A stretch of 64,000 nucleotides of DNA from Pseudomonas arsenicoxydans (GCF_006438915.1 NZ_RCZE01000007.1:248001-312000); one strand, 5' to 3'. Positions 1 to 9,122 are shown, counted from the first letter of the stretch. The notes: generated by a model not told the origin, from the sequence alone. Numbers and translations: made by a program.

Positions 1-1750
1 GCGCCGGCGTAACCGGACTGACGGCCGCCAGAGAACTGTATCGCTGCGGTTTTACCCAAATCACCCTCATAGAACAATCCAAGCGCATTGGCGGCAGACA
101 CCTGACCATTCCTGGAAGCCCGAACTCGTCGATGAGTCATACACCGTTTGAAATGGGGGCCATGCGCATGCCCTTCTTTAATCGGGCGGACGAGCCACCG
201 ACAGAGGGCCGGTCACTGATGGCTTACTACGCCAAGGCGTTCGACCTGGCGATTTCAGATTTTGCCAATCCCGGCAGCCAGTGGGTCACTTCGACCGGAA
301 TCTATCTGCGAGAGGGCAGCATGGGCGGCGGACCGACTCCGCAGATGCTGATCTGGAAAAATGAAGATGGCCAGACACCACCGCCCGGTGAAGAACTGCA
401 AAAGGTTTATGCAAAGTGGAAGGTCTTTGCCGATCGCATGACCCGGCACGTTGCAGAGGTTTACGCCAGTCAGGCATGGGAAGTCATGTGGGCTGCAATC
501 GTCGAAAAATACGAGAGCGTTTCGTTTCGCGATCTGGTCAGCATGCCCACCCTCCAAGCTTGGAATGAACGTTCACCGGGGGACTTTGGCGGAATGGGAA
601 TGTCCGCGGAGGAGTCCGCGATCTTCTATGCCATTGGCATCGGCGACGGTAGTTGGGGGGCCTTTTACGACGTCTGCTCCCTTTATCCCCTGCGCACTGC
701 CATTTTTGGATTCAGCAGCCAGCTACAATTGATCCATGGTCGGGTCGACTCACTTGGCGACCCCCTGGATTCACCCTGTCTGAACGACGAAGCCGTTTTT
801 GACTCAATGGGGCTAAGTTTCGACAGGCCCCGCTATATTGGACTCGCAGCACTGGATGAATGCCTGCTGTTCATGAAAACCGACGAAAGCGCAAAGTCCT
901 TCTACGAACACTGCCGGGAAAGAAACAACGGTTTGCTCATGGACTCATCCGTTACAAAACTTAAAAAACTGACCAATCAGAAAACACGCGTCTACTACAA
1001 CTCGAAACATAGCCAACCCGAGCAAATCCGGGAGCACTACGATGACTTTGATTCGGTCATCATGACCCTTCCCTCCTGGCTGATAGAAACTCGCATCAAG
1101 CTTGAGTACTTCACACCCCAGATGCTGCCGTTCGAGACGATCAATGCCTATAAAACCGCGCACTGGGAAACCAGTTGCAAAGTCTTCGCACCGTTAAAAA
1201 ATCCTTTCTTTCAAAAAACAGCAAAATCCCGCAAGCCATCGTCACTGACAGTTTCATTCACGACGTCTACACCTATCGCTACAACGATAACTATAGTTAT
1301 GACTGCATCCTTTTAAGTTACACATGGGAAGATGACGCCACCAAACTGGCCTCATTCACCGACAAGGAATTGGTGTACAGGTGCGCCAAAGAGCTGGACC
1401 GGATCCTCATGAATTCCGCCAATATCCGGGAGAAAATCTCTCCCTACATTAGCCTTGATCAAGCCGTGGTCCAGCGCTGGATGACCGATAAAAACGCATT
1501 GGGCTGTGCAAAATTATATCGACCCGGCACCTACTACGACGCCGTCAGCCTGATGAAGTACAACCGGGACTTCGCGCATGTCTCAGGTCTGTATTTTTCC
1601 GGGGAGTCATTTTCAGTCGATGCTGGCTGGACCGAGCCGTGCTTTCGGGGCGCTGTCGATGCGGTCATCCATATCTGCAACAAAACCGCAGCGGCCTTCC
1701 ATGGCGGTTTTTCCATGAGCGACTATCCGCACTATAACGTCGGAACCTGA
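1..1750 (+). pseudogene. Flavin amino-acid 2-monooxygenase (tryptophan/phenylalanine type), frameshifted and 5' truncated
   Basis: The frame beginning at base 3 runs into the window with a flavin-binding stretch (GVTGLTAARELY, then IEQSKRIGGR) and continues to a stop at 1316. A second frame (1175-1750) supplies the C-terminal part, with LLSYTWEDDA and a final GLYFSGES...GWTEPCFRGAV section. These match the order of motifs I know from IaaM-type tryptophan 2-monooxygenases, which make indole-3-acetamide, and from the related phenylalanine 2-monooxygenase. The two frames join at a run of six A at 1196-1201: one extra A, or a -1 slip on A AAA AAT, restores a continuous protein (APLK then SFLSK). 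No other damage is visible. It may be a recent frameshift, a sequencing error in a homopolymer, or recoding. The substrate cannot be fixed from sequence. Nitrilase, membrane and asparaginase genes follow on the same strand. Confidence 0.75.
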
Positions 1751-1942
1751 TCACTTCCCTCTCAGGAGCCATGCACGCCGTGCATTGGCTCTGCCCCCCA
1801 AAAAACCAAGTGCCCCGCGCAGTCATCTTGGGAAACGGACTACACCCCAAACGGAAGTAGCTGACTTACGCGTTCTCGCCGATTCGACTCTCATAAGCAC
1901 GCAATTAAACAGCGTGAATAACAATAATAAGAGGTCATCGAA

Positions 1943-2830
1943 ATGAGCGAGCCAACAAGCCCTGTTCGTGTAGCAGTCGTGCAATTCGACCCACAAGTGG
2001 GAATGCAAAATCGGGAAGCAAATCTGCGTAAAAGCCTGGAATTAGCGTTGGAAGCGGCAAATGACGGTGCGAATCTCATCGTCCTGCCCGAGCTTTCAAG
2101 CACAGGTTACTTCTTTAAAACACGGCAGGATGCGTTCGAGCATTCGGAAGCTGTTCCCAGCGGGTCAAGTGTGCAGAGCTGGATGGACTTTGCCCGCCAG
2201 CACGAGGTTTATCTGGTCGCCGGTTTGACGGAACGCGACGGCATGCAGCTGTTCAACACTGGCGTTCTTGTTGGGCCTGACGGCTTCATCGGCAAATACC
2301 GAAAAGCACATTTATGGAATCTGGAAAAATTGTGGTTCACGCCGGGCGATCTGGGCTTCCCGGTTTTCGACACCCCAATCGGTCGCATAGGTTTGTTGAT
2401 CTGCTGGGATATCTGGTTCCCGGAAGTACCGCGCATCTTGAGCCAGCAAGGCGCCGACATTATTTGCAGCCTGAACAATTGGGTCTGGACCCCGCCGCCC
2501 CTGTTCGATGACGCCGGAAAGTGCATGGCGTCGTACCTGACAATGACGGCGGCTCACGTCAACAATGTGTTTATTGCAGCGGCGAGCCGGATCGGCGAAG
2601 AGCGAGGTGCACGTTACCTGGGCTGCTCGCTGATCGCGGGCACCAACGGCTGGCCGATTGGCCAGGTGGCCTCAGCGGACAAGCAGGAAATCCTGTTTGC
2701 TGACATCGACCTGACCAGCTCGCGCAGCGCGCCCATCTGGAACAACCTGAACGATTTGCATCGCGATCGTCGAACCGATCTCTACGATCAAATGCTCGGT
2801 TACACCCAGCACCCTTGTCTGCCGCGCTGA
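1943..2830 (+). CDS. Nitrilase-superfamily amide hydrolase
   Basis: 295 residues, one full carbon-nitrogen hydrolase domain. The catalytic triad is visible: Glu50 in VLPELSSTGY, Lys121 in KYRKAHLW and Cys154 in LLICWDIWFPE. The family cleaves C-N bonds of amides or nitriles in the cytoplasm. Because the upstream gene encodes an enzyme family that turns an aromatic amino acid into its acetamide, this protein is a good candidate for hydrolysing that amide to the free acid (for example indole- or phenylacetate) plus ammonia. That assignment is inference. The classic plant-pathogen partner IaaH belongs to a different (amidase-signature) family, so this would be a non-orthologous replacement. The start ATG follows an AAGAGGTCATCGAA leader with a clear GAGG ribosome binding site. 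Confidence 0.85.
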   Translation: MSEPTSPVRVAVVQFDPQVGMQNREANLRKSLELALEAANDGANLIVLPELSSTGYFFKTRQDAFEHSEAVPSGSSVQSWMDFARQHEVYLVAGLTERDGMQLFNTGVLVGPDGFIGKYRKAHLWNLEKLWFTPGDLGFPVFDTPIGRIGLLICWDIWFPEVPRILSQQGADIICSLNNWVWTPPPLFDDAGKCMASYLTMTAAHVNNVFIAAASRIGEERGARYLGCSLIAGTNGWPIGQVASADKQEILFADIDLTSSRSAPIWNNLNDLHRDRRTDLYDQMLGYTQHPCLPR

Positions 2831-2846
2831 TAAGGGGGAATGACTG

Positions 2847-4055
2847 ATGGAATCCACAAACGAAAAACCGCAAAACCGGCTTGCCGCCAAGTCGCGGCTG
2901 GATATAGCGATCATCTGGCTGATGCTCAGCACGACTCTGTTGATCGTCTGGCTCTCATTCACCTACCGGACATCCTGGTCAGCCCATTGGCCAGACTACA
3001 GTCACATGGTGTCGAGTCTCCCGGAGCCCAGTGCCTGGCTGCGTTGGGTCTTGGGAGACATCAGCGAGGTGGCGTTCTACAAACATGAGTTCGCTTCGAT
3101 CGGGTTGCTTGCAGGCGCCTACCTGGCCTACTGGGCAAATCGAACGGAAAAAGCCTGGCAAGGTTTTACCATTTGCTACGGCAGCGGATTATGGCCGTGG
3201 CTCGTCACCAGCTCGTTGCTGGGCCTGTTGTTGAGCAACCTTCTGTGGGGCTGGACGGTCACGGCCACCAGTTGGCAACCCACATTTGCCGCCTTTGTTT
3301 CGTTGCCGGCGGCGATGGTGCTGATGTTTGGCGGCGGCTGGAAGGTCACAATCAATGGCGCAATCATGGGCGCCGTGTTCGTCACTCCGATGTGCTTGTT
3401 GATCGTCAATTACGTCTGCCTCCCCCTCGGATTGCCGGCGGTGATCGGCAATGTCACCGGCATGGCGGTCGCCAGCGTCGGCGCTTTTCTGCTCTGTCAT
3501 TACCTGCCGAGCCTGGTGAAGTCCGACCCACCCAAGAAACCGTGCCCCCCTGTGCCCGTACCCGCAATTACCAAAACGCCCGATTATGGTGTCGTATGGA
3601 GCCTGCGCCGGGTGTTGGCCGACTTTTCGGAAGCGCCGTTCTTTGGCAATGAATGGGCCAGTCTCGGTTTGATAGCAGGCGCTTTGATGGCTTACACCTT
3701 GAACCCCACCAGCCCGGTGTATGGCACCGGCTTGCTGCCCCAACTGATCGCCGCGCAAGCGTTGACCTCGGCGTTAGGAGTCGTGATCTGGCGTCAGCAA
3801 TGGATATTGCGCGGCTGGTATCCCACCTACGTACCGTTGGTGTCAGTCGTACCAGCGGCCGTTCTGACGTACGGCGGCAGCTGGCAGGTCATCGCCTCAA
3901 GCGCACTGCTGGGGGCATTGATTGCGCCACCACTGGCATGCGCGATTGCCAAGCGGTTGCCGGCCTACATGCACAGTTTCATCGGCAATGTACTGGCCAT
4001 GGCTATCAGCACGTTGCTGATCATTCCGTTTATCGGACTGCTGGTAGCCAGCTGA
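2847..4055 (+). CDS. Internally duplicated multi-pass membrane protein, family not recognised
   Basis: 402 residues, strongly hydrophobic, with about ten membrane segments. The protein is two repeats: WVLGDISEVAFYKHEFASIG...LAGAYLAY (about residues 66-95) recurs as RVLADFSEAPFFGNEWASLG...AGALMAY (about 252-280), and both are followed by a W-x-PT(F/Y)-x(3)-VS(L/V)xPAA segment, a GG(G/S)W(K/Q)V segment and an IGNVxxMA segment. A Pro-rich linker (about 225-240) separates the halves. Such duplication is common in transporters and permeases, but I cannot name the family. It starts 16 bases after the amidase stop behind a GGGGGA ribosome binding site, so it is co-transcribed and may move the acid, amide or ammonium product. 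Function is unproven. Confidence 0.75.
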   Translation: MESTNEKPQNRLAAKSRLDIAIIWLMLSTTLLIVWLSFTYRTSWSAHWPDYSHMVSSLPEPSAWLRWVLGDISEVAFYKHEFASIGLLAGAYLAYWANRTEKAWQGFTICYGSGLWPWLVTSSLLGLLLSNLLWGWTVTATSWQPTFAAFVSLPAAMVLMFGGGWKVTINGAIMGAVFVTPMCLLIVNYVCLPLGLPAVIGNVTGMAVASVGAFLLCHYLPSLVKSDPPKKPCPPVPVPAITKTPDYGVVWSLRRVLADFSEAPFFGNEWASLGLIAGALMAYTLNPTSPVYGTGLLPQLIAAQALTSALGVVIWRQQWILRGWYPTYVPLVSVVPAAVLTYGGSWQVIASSALLGALIAPPLACAIAKRLPAYMHSFIGNVLAMAISTLLIIPFIGLLVAS

Positions 4056-4132
4056 CGAACGTTGCGACGGGCTGTATCACGGACTCAAGTCCGGGTACAG
4101 CCACCTCTCATCACACGCTAATGAGGTATCAC

Positions 4133-5113
4133 ATGGCCCTGCCCAAACTGGCCATTGCAGCGCTCGGCGGCACCGTGAGCATGCAAGCCAAGAACGCCGG
4201 CGAAGGGGTAATCCCGACCGTCAGCGGTGAAACCCTGCTGGCCTCGGTGCCAGAGTTGGCGACCTTGGCACGGGTCACCGTAGAAACGCTCGGACTGTTG
4301 CCCAGTGCCTCACTGGATTTCGACTTTTTGCTGAGTGCCCTTTCCTGGGCGAATGTTCAAATCAGTCAAGGTGCGGTGGGTATTGTCATTACTCAAGGCA
4401 CAGACACCCTCGAAGAAACAGCCACATTTTTCGACTATTTGTGGGACCACGACGAGCCGTTGGTCCTGACCGGCGCCATGCGTTCGGCAGCCCAGGCAGG
4501 GGCCGATGGTCCGGCAAATCTGCTGGATGCTTGCCGGGTTGCACTGGCTGAAAGCAGCCGTCAACGAGGCGTTCACGTAGTGATGAACGGACAGATTCAT
4601 TCAGCGAACGCCGTCCGCAAAACCGATTCATTGGCTTTGCAGGCGTTTTCTTCCCCCATCGTTGGTCCTGTCGGCATGGTAATGGAAAACGCCGTCAACT
4701 TTCTGCGCCTGCCAGTCCGGCGCAGGGTCTTGCCGTTGCCCCAGCTGACCACACAGAAGATTGCCCTGCTGGAAGCGTCGCTTTGCGCCGATACCCTGTT
4801 AATCGAGAACATCCTCGAACTGGGTTACGACGGGCTGGTGATTGCGGGTTTCGGTGCAGGACACGTTGGCGCGAGCTGGGCGGATGTAATTGAAACCATC
4901 GCCAGAAAAATTCCTGTCATCGTTGCCACCCGGACAGGTTCCGGCTCCACGGCTCAATCAACCTACGGATTTATTGGCAGCGAGATGGACCTGATCAGTA
5001 AAGGTGCATCGATGGCTGGATTTCTCTGTCCACGCAAAGCCAGAATCTTGCTGTGGCTGCTCGTCGGCTGCCAGCGACAAGATGAACTGGCGCGTTTTCT
5101 CGTTCAAAACTGA
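4133..5113 (+). CDS. Asparaginase-family amidohydrolase
   Basis: 326 residues. The two threonine-containing asparaginase signatures are present: AALGGTVSM near the N terminus and VITQGTDTLEE (about residues 84-94). No signal peptide is seen, so the enzyme should act in the cytoplasm, releasing ammonia from asparagine or a related amide. The open frame extends upstream to 3653 inside the previous gene, but homology begins only at MALPKLAIA. I chose the ATG at 4133, which has AGGT just upstream; the in-frame ATG at 4121 is the alternative. As the last gene of the amide-processing operon it may deal with a non-asparagine amide. A strong terminator follows. Confidence 0.85.
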   Translation: MALPKLAIAALGGTVSMQAKNAGEGVIPTVSGETLLASVPELATLARVTVETLGLLPSASLDFDFLLSALSWANVQISQGAVGIVITQGTDTLEETATFFDYLWDHDEPLVLTGAMRSAAQAGADGPANLLDACRVALAESSRQRGVHVVMNGQIHSANAVRKTDSLALQAFSSPIVGPVGMVMENAVNFLRLPVRRRVLPLPQLTTQKIALLEASLCADTLLIENILELGYDGLVIAGFGAGHVGASWADVIETIARKIPVIVATRTGSGSTAQSTYGFIGSEMDLISKGASMAGFLCPRKARILLWLLVGCQRQDELARFLVQN

Positions 5114-5130
5114 CAAAAAAAAACGCTTAA

Positions 5131-5158
5131 AAAAAGGCCTGCATTTGCAGGCCTTTTT
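5131..5158 (+). terminator. Rho-independent terminator after the asparaginase gene
   Basis: An AAAGGCCTGC / GCAGGCCTTTTT hairpin with a four-base loop has A-runs on one side and T-runs on the other. It can work in both directions and lies between the convergent asparaginase and zapE genes. Confidence 0.9.
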
Positions 5159-5238
5159 AATTTGTCTGTCGCGTCCTGAATAAGGTTTACACCTGCTCCA
5201 GGACTAGACATCCGAAACGTTCGACTTTTTTGGAACGC

Positions 5239-6333
5239 TTATGGCTTATGCGCCCGGGACAGGAATTCGTGCGACTGCATCTCCAGCAGACGGCTGAGCG
5301 TGCGCTGGAACTCGAAGTTCAGGCGACCGCCGGTGTAGAGGTCTTTGAGCTCGACTTCGGCTGAAATGATCAGCTTGACGTTACGGTCGTAGAATTCGTC
5401 GACCATGTTGATAAAGCGCCGGGCGATGTCGTCAGTGGTGACGCTCATCTGCTCGACACCGCTGAGCAACACGGCGTGGAAGATCTTGCCCAGTTCGATG
5501 TAATCGTTCTGGCTGCGTGGGCCGTCGCACAGTTCGCGGAAGTCGAACCAAGCCACGTCATCACACGTACGTACCGCGCGGATGGCGCGATTCTCGATCA
5601 TCAGCACGTCGTTTTCGACCGCGGCCGTGCATTCCGGCGTCAGTGCACGGAAGCTCTTGCGCAGGCTTTCCTGAGCGGCTTCGTCCAGCGGGAAATGGAA
5701 CAACTCCGCTTGCTCAAGATGACGCAGACGATAATCGACGCCGCTGTCGACGTTGACGATGTCGGTGTTCTGCTTGATCAGCGCGATGGCCGGCAGGAAG
5801 CGCGCGCGTTGCAGACCGTCCTTGTACAGACCGTCCGGCACGATGTTCGAGGTCGCGACCAGGGTCACGCCGTTCTTGAACAGCTCTTCCATCAGCGTGC
5901 CGAGAATCATCGCGTCGGTGATGTCGGAGACGAAAAATTCATCGAAGCAAATCACGCGCGATTCGTCGGAAAAACGCTTGGCGATGAGGGTCAGCGGGTT
6001 CTTTTCGCCGCCGAGGGTCTTCATCTCTTCGTGCACGCGCTTCATGAAGCGGTGGAAGTGAGTCCGGGTTTTTTCCTTGAACGGCAGCGCTTCGAAGAAG
6101 GTGTCGACCAGGTAAGTCTTGCCGCGACCCACGCCGCCCCAGAAGTAAAGGCCTTTGACCGGCGCCTGCTCTTTCTTGCCAAACAGTTTGCCGAACAGGC
6201 CTGGCTTGCTTTGCGAGGCCGCGACCAGATCGTCGTACAGGCGCTGCAAATGGCGCACAGCAGTTTCCTGCGCGGCGTCGTGGAAGAACTCCGGGCGCTT
6301 CAGATCAGCTTGATATCGTTCTAGGGGCGTCAT
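5239..6333 (-). CDS. zapE: Cell division ATPase ZapE (AFG1 family)
   Basis: 364 residues, the normal length. The Walker A motif is GGVGRGKT at 66-73 and the Walker B is VICFDEF at about 127-133, followed by VSDITDAMIL. ZapE/AFG1 proteins are cytoplasmic ATPases; the E. coli member destabilises FtsZ polymers late in division. The gene is the last of a minus-strand set (alpha/beta hydrolase, trpS, zapE), 91 bases downstream of trpS, so it may share that transcript or have its own promoter in the gap. Confidence 0.92.
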   Translation of the reverse strand: MTPLERYQADLKRPEFFHDAAQETAVRHLQRLYDDLVAASQSKPGLFGKLFGKKEQAPVKGLYFWGGVGRGKTYLVDTFFEALPFKEKTRTHFHRFMKRVHEEMKTLGGEKNPLTLIAKRFSDESRVICFDEFFVSDITDAMILGTLMEELFKNGVTLVATSNIVPDGLYKDGLQRARFLPAIALIKQNTDIVNVDSGVDYRLRHLEQAELFHFPLDEAAQESLRKSFRALTPECTAAVENDVLMIENRAIRAVRTCDDVAWFDFRELCDGPRSQNDYIELGKIFHAVLLSGVEQMSVTTDDIARRFINMVDEFYDRNVKLIISAEVELKDLYTGGRLNFEFQRTLSRLLEMQSHEFLSRAHKP

Positions 6334-6424
6334 AATTCGTTAGCAAGGCAACAAAAACGGGCCGTCACTGTAGCGACGGCCCGGAGGAATGGCAATCGGC
6401 CCTTGGTCGGGTCGAGCCGCTGAT

Positions 6425-7780
6425 TTATTCCTGAACCGGCGTCAACGCAACGCGCAGGGCGTCGATGGCGACGTCGCGCGCGGCGCTGTCGGTGAATGTC
6501 GGGCTGTCTGCCACGCACTCGCCTTCCAGCCAGACGCTGAAGCTCAGGTCTTCGCTGCGCACGTCCAGAGGCTGGCCCGCTTGCAGCTGCTTGGTCACTT
6601 GCCCGGCGGTTTTGCCGTCGGCGAAGTTGCGCGATAGCAGCAGTTGCTCGCCATCGGCCGCCAGCAGACGGAAGCGGAAACTGCCGTCGTCTTCACGGAA
6701 GCTGACAAAACGTGCGGCTTTCGCGGTTTTTTTCTTGGTGGTGGCGGCGACTTGAGTCTGCGCCACGAAAGAACGCAGGCCGACCGCTTCACGCAGTTCG
6801 TTGAGGAACGGCGTCGCGACTGCACGGGCCTTTTTGGCGCCCACTTGCAGCATGTCTTCCAGGTCTGCCGGGCGTTCGATCAACTGGTGATAACGCTCGC
6901 GCGACTCGCCCAGTTCGCTGTCCAGCAACTGGAACAGACGATTCTTCGCCTCGCCCCAACCCAGGCCCTGCAACAGTTCACTGCGGAATTCGTCGGACTG
7001 CGCCGGGGTGGCAAACGCCTGGAACAAGGTGAACAGGTGCGAATTGTCCGGATCCTTGGCTTCACCCGGCGCGCGCGAATCGGTGACGATCCGCGAAATC
7101 GCATCCTTCATCTCTTTGGCACTGCTGAACAACGGGATGGTGTTGTCGTAGCTCTTCGACATCTTGCGACCGTCGAGGCCTGGCAGCGTGGCAACGCTTT
7201 CTTCGATCAGCGCTTCAGGCATGGTGAAGAATTCTTTGCCCTGACCGAACAGGTGGTTGAAACGCTGGCCGATGTCGCGGGCCATTTCCACGTGCTGGAT
7301 CTGGTCACGACCGACCGGCACTTTGTGCGCGTTGAACATCAGAATGTCCGCGGCCATCAGCACCGGGTAGCTGTACAAGCCCATGGTAATGCCCGCGTCC
7401 GGGTCTTCGCCGGTCTCGACGTTCTTGTCCACCGAAGCCTTGTAGGCGTGGGCGCGGTTGAGCAGGCCCTTGGCGGCGACGCAGGTCAGCAGCCAGGTCA
7501 GCTCGGGAATTTCCGGGATGTCGGACTGGCGATAGAACGTCACGCGGTCCACATCCAGGCCACCGGCCAGCCAGGTCGCAGCGATTTCCAGACGCGAGCG
7601 CTGGATGCGCAGCGGGTCATCGCATTTGATCAGGGCGTGGTAGTCGGCCAGGAAGTAGAACGAATCGGCATTGCTGTCACGGCTGGCGACGATCGCCGGG
7701 CGGATGGCGCCGGCGTAGTTGCCCAGGTGCGGCGTGCCGGTGGTGGTGATGCCGGTGAGGATACGGGTACGAGTCGTCAT
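6425..7780 (-). CDS. trpS: Tryptophan--tRNA ligase with C-terminal extension
   Basis: 451 residues. It charges tRNA-Trp. The class I signatures are seen: GTPHLGN at residues 15-21 (HIGH equivalent) and KMSKS at 206-210. The catalytic core ends near residue 340, as in the usual 330-residue enzymes. About 110 extra residues follow, starting with a basic KKKTAKAAR linker and then a FRFRLLAADGEQLLLSRNF segment that looks like a small YegP/DUF1508-type fold. The frame can be extended to a TTG at 7804, but the ATG at 7780 fits the family N terminus. The gene starts 24 bases after the upstream hydrolase stop. Confidence 0.93.
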   Translation of the reverse strand: MTTRTRILTGITTTGTPHLGNYAGAIRPAIVASRDSNADSFYFLADYHALIKCDDPLRIQRSRLEIAATWLAGGLDVDRVTFYRQSDIPEIPELTWLLTCVAAKGLLNRAHAYKASVDKNVETGEDPDAGITMGLYSYPVLMAADILMFNAHKVPVGRDQIQHVEMARDIGQRFNHLFGQGKEFFTMPEALIEESVATLPGLDGRKMSKSYDNTIPLFSSAKEMKDAISRIVTDSRAPGEAKDPDNSHLFTLFQAFATPAQSDEFRSELLQGLGWGEAKNRLFQLLDSELGESRERYHQLIERPADLEDMLQVGAKKARAVATPFLNELREAVGLRSFVAQTQVAATTKKKTAKAARFVSFREDDGSFRFRLLAADGEQLLLSRNFADGKTAGQVTKQLQAGQPLDVRSEDLSFSVWLEGECVADSPTFTDSAARDVAIDALRVALTPVQE

Positions 7781-7804
7781 GGGTAATCGCTTGTCAGACT
7801 GCAA

Positions 7805-8434
7805 TCAATTCGAAAGACGCGGCAGGATCAGATCCTTGAGATCGGTCAGCTTGCCATGAAAAAAGTGTCCGCATTCTGCCACTTTCAGCAGCTCATGGGG
7901 ACGCTCAAGTTTTTCGGACCAGTCGTAGACGGCTTGCGGGTCGATCACTTCGTCGGTTTCCGGCTGGATCAGGGTCAGCTCGCCGTGTTGCGGCAGTTGA
8001 TCCTGATCGCCCAGGCGCATGACGGCCGGTGCGACCATGAACAGATGTTTCAGCTGCTCGCCCTTCGCTTCCAGGCGTCCGCCGAGACTGGCGGCAACAA
8101 AACCGCCGAAGGAGAAACCGAACAGGGTCAGCGGCAAGTCTGGATGTTTGGCCAGCAGCCATTCGGCGGCGGCTTGAGCATCATCGACTTCGCCAGTGCC
8201 CATGTCGTGCGTGCCTTCGCTGGCGCCGACGCCACGGTAGTTGAAACGCAAAGTGATCAAACCGGCGTCGCGCGCGGTGCGCTGCAGGGTCGACACCACT
8301 TTGTTGAGCATGGTGCCGCCCTGCACCGGGTTCGGATGGCAGATCAGCGCAATGCCGCGTGGCTGCTCATTATCGAGGTAAAGGGCTTCCAGTTGACCCA
8401 CCGGGCCATCAATCACTACAGGGGTTTCGCGCAT
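7805..8434 (-). CDS. Alpha/beta hydrolase
   Basis: 209 residues from the ATG at 8434, which has GGAG about ten bases upstream; the longer frame to 8587 would overlap the divergent gene and shows no homology. A nucleophile elbow GFSFGG places the catalytic Ser at 108, and the catalytic His is probably H190 in ECGHFFHG. An ICHPNPVQGG oxyanion-hole segment lies near residue 35. This is the small cytoplasmic dienelactone-hydrolase-like group often found next to trpS in pseudomonads. The substrate is unknown. Confidence 0.85.
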   Translation of the reverse strand: MRETPVVIDGPVGQLEALYLDNEQPRGIALICHPNPVQGGTMLNKVVSTLQRTARDAGLITLRFNYRGVGASEGTHDMGTGEVDDAQAAAEWLLAKHPDLPLTLFGFSFGGFVAASLGGRLEAKGEQLKHLFMVAPAVMRLGDQDQLPQHGELTLIQPETDEVIDPQAVYDWSEKLERPHELLKVAECGHFFHGKLTDLKDLILPRLSN

Positions 8435-8578
8435 AAGCAAGGAAGGAACTCCGTGACCTCGAATCGGGTCGACTCGTCTAGCAAATTGTCTGTGCCAATC
8501 TATTGCGAGTGAATCGCGGTATACAGCGCAGGTTCGAGCCGTTAACGTAAAGCAAAGCCGTTTATAGAGGAAGGACTC

Positions 8579-9013
8579 GTGGAACACTCGCTCTTAGTTT
8601 GGTTGTTACCGACTCTTGCCCTGGTTGTGGGTGTCGCCATTGGATTCCTGATCGCTCGCCTGGTGCCAAATGCCGCGCCGAGCAGCACGCAACGTCAGCT
8701 GGACGACATTCAGGAACGTTTCGACAGTTATCAGAATGAGGTGGTGACCCACTTCAACAGCACTGCCACCCTGGTCAAGAAGCTGACTCAGAGCTATCAG
8801 GAAGTGCAGGATCACCTCGCCGAGGGCGCCAACCGCCTGGCCCTGGACGAGCAGACTCGCCAACGCCTGCTGGCCTCGCTGCATGCCGATGCGGCAGCGG
8901 CCCCACGTGAACGCCTGACACCGCCGCGCAATCAGGAGCCGCCTCGCGACTACGCACCCAAATCCCCAAATGCGCCGGGCATGCTCGATGAGCATTACGG
9001 CCTGAAGAAGTAA
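8579..9013 (+). CDS. YhcB-type (DUF1043) inner-membrane protein
   Basis: 144 residues. A single N-terminal membrane helix (about residues 5-27) is followed by a helical, coiled-coil-like section (about 35-100) and a Pro-rich, polar tail ending in HYGLKK. This is the layout of the YhcB/ZapG family, which in E. coli links envelope synthesis with cell division. The start is a GTG preceded by a strong GAGGAAG site. It is divergent from the hydrolase gene and followed by its own terminator. Confidence 0.85.
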   Translation: MEHSLLVWLLPTLALVVGVAIGFLIARLVPNAAPSSTQRQLDDIQERFDSYQNEVVTHFNSTATLVKKLTQSYQEVQDHLAEGANRLALDEQTRQRLLASLHADAAAAPRERLTPPRNQEPPRDYAPKSPNAPGMLDEHYGLKK

Positions 9014-9031
9014 TCAGGTTTCGCGCAGTGC

Positions 9032-9069
9032 AAAAAGCCCTCGGACGGTGATTGTCCGGGGGCTTTTTT
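9032..9069 (+). terminator. Rho-independent terminator of the yhcB-like gene
   Basis: AAAAAGCCCTCGGAC pairs with GTCCGGGGGCTTTTTT across a short loop, 18 bases after the stop codon. Confidence 0.9.
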
Positions 9070-9122
9070 GTTGCTGATGTTTGGGTTGCCAGCACTGGCC
9101 CCATCGTCGGAACCGGCGGCAC

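Noticed and set aside
3653..4132. N-terminal 160-residue extension of the asparaginase
   Set aside because: It overlaps the membrane-protein gene in another frame and asparaginase homology starts only at 4133, where a ribosome binding site is present.
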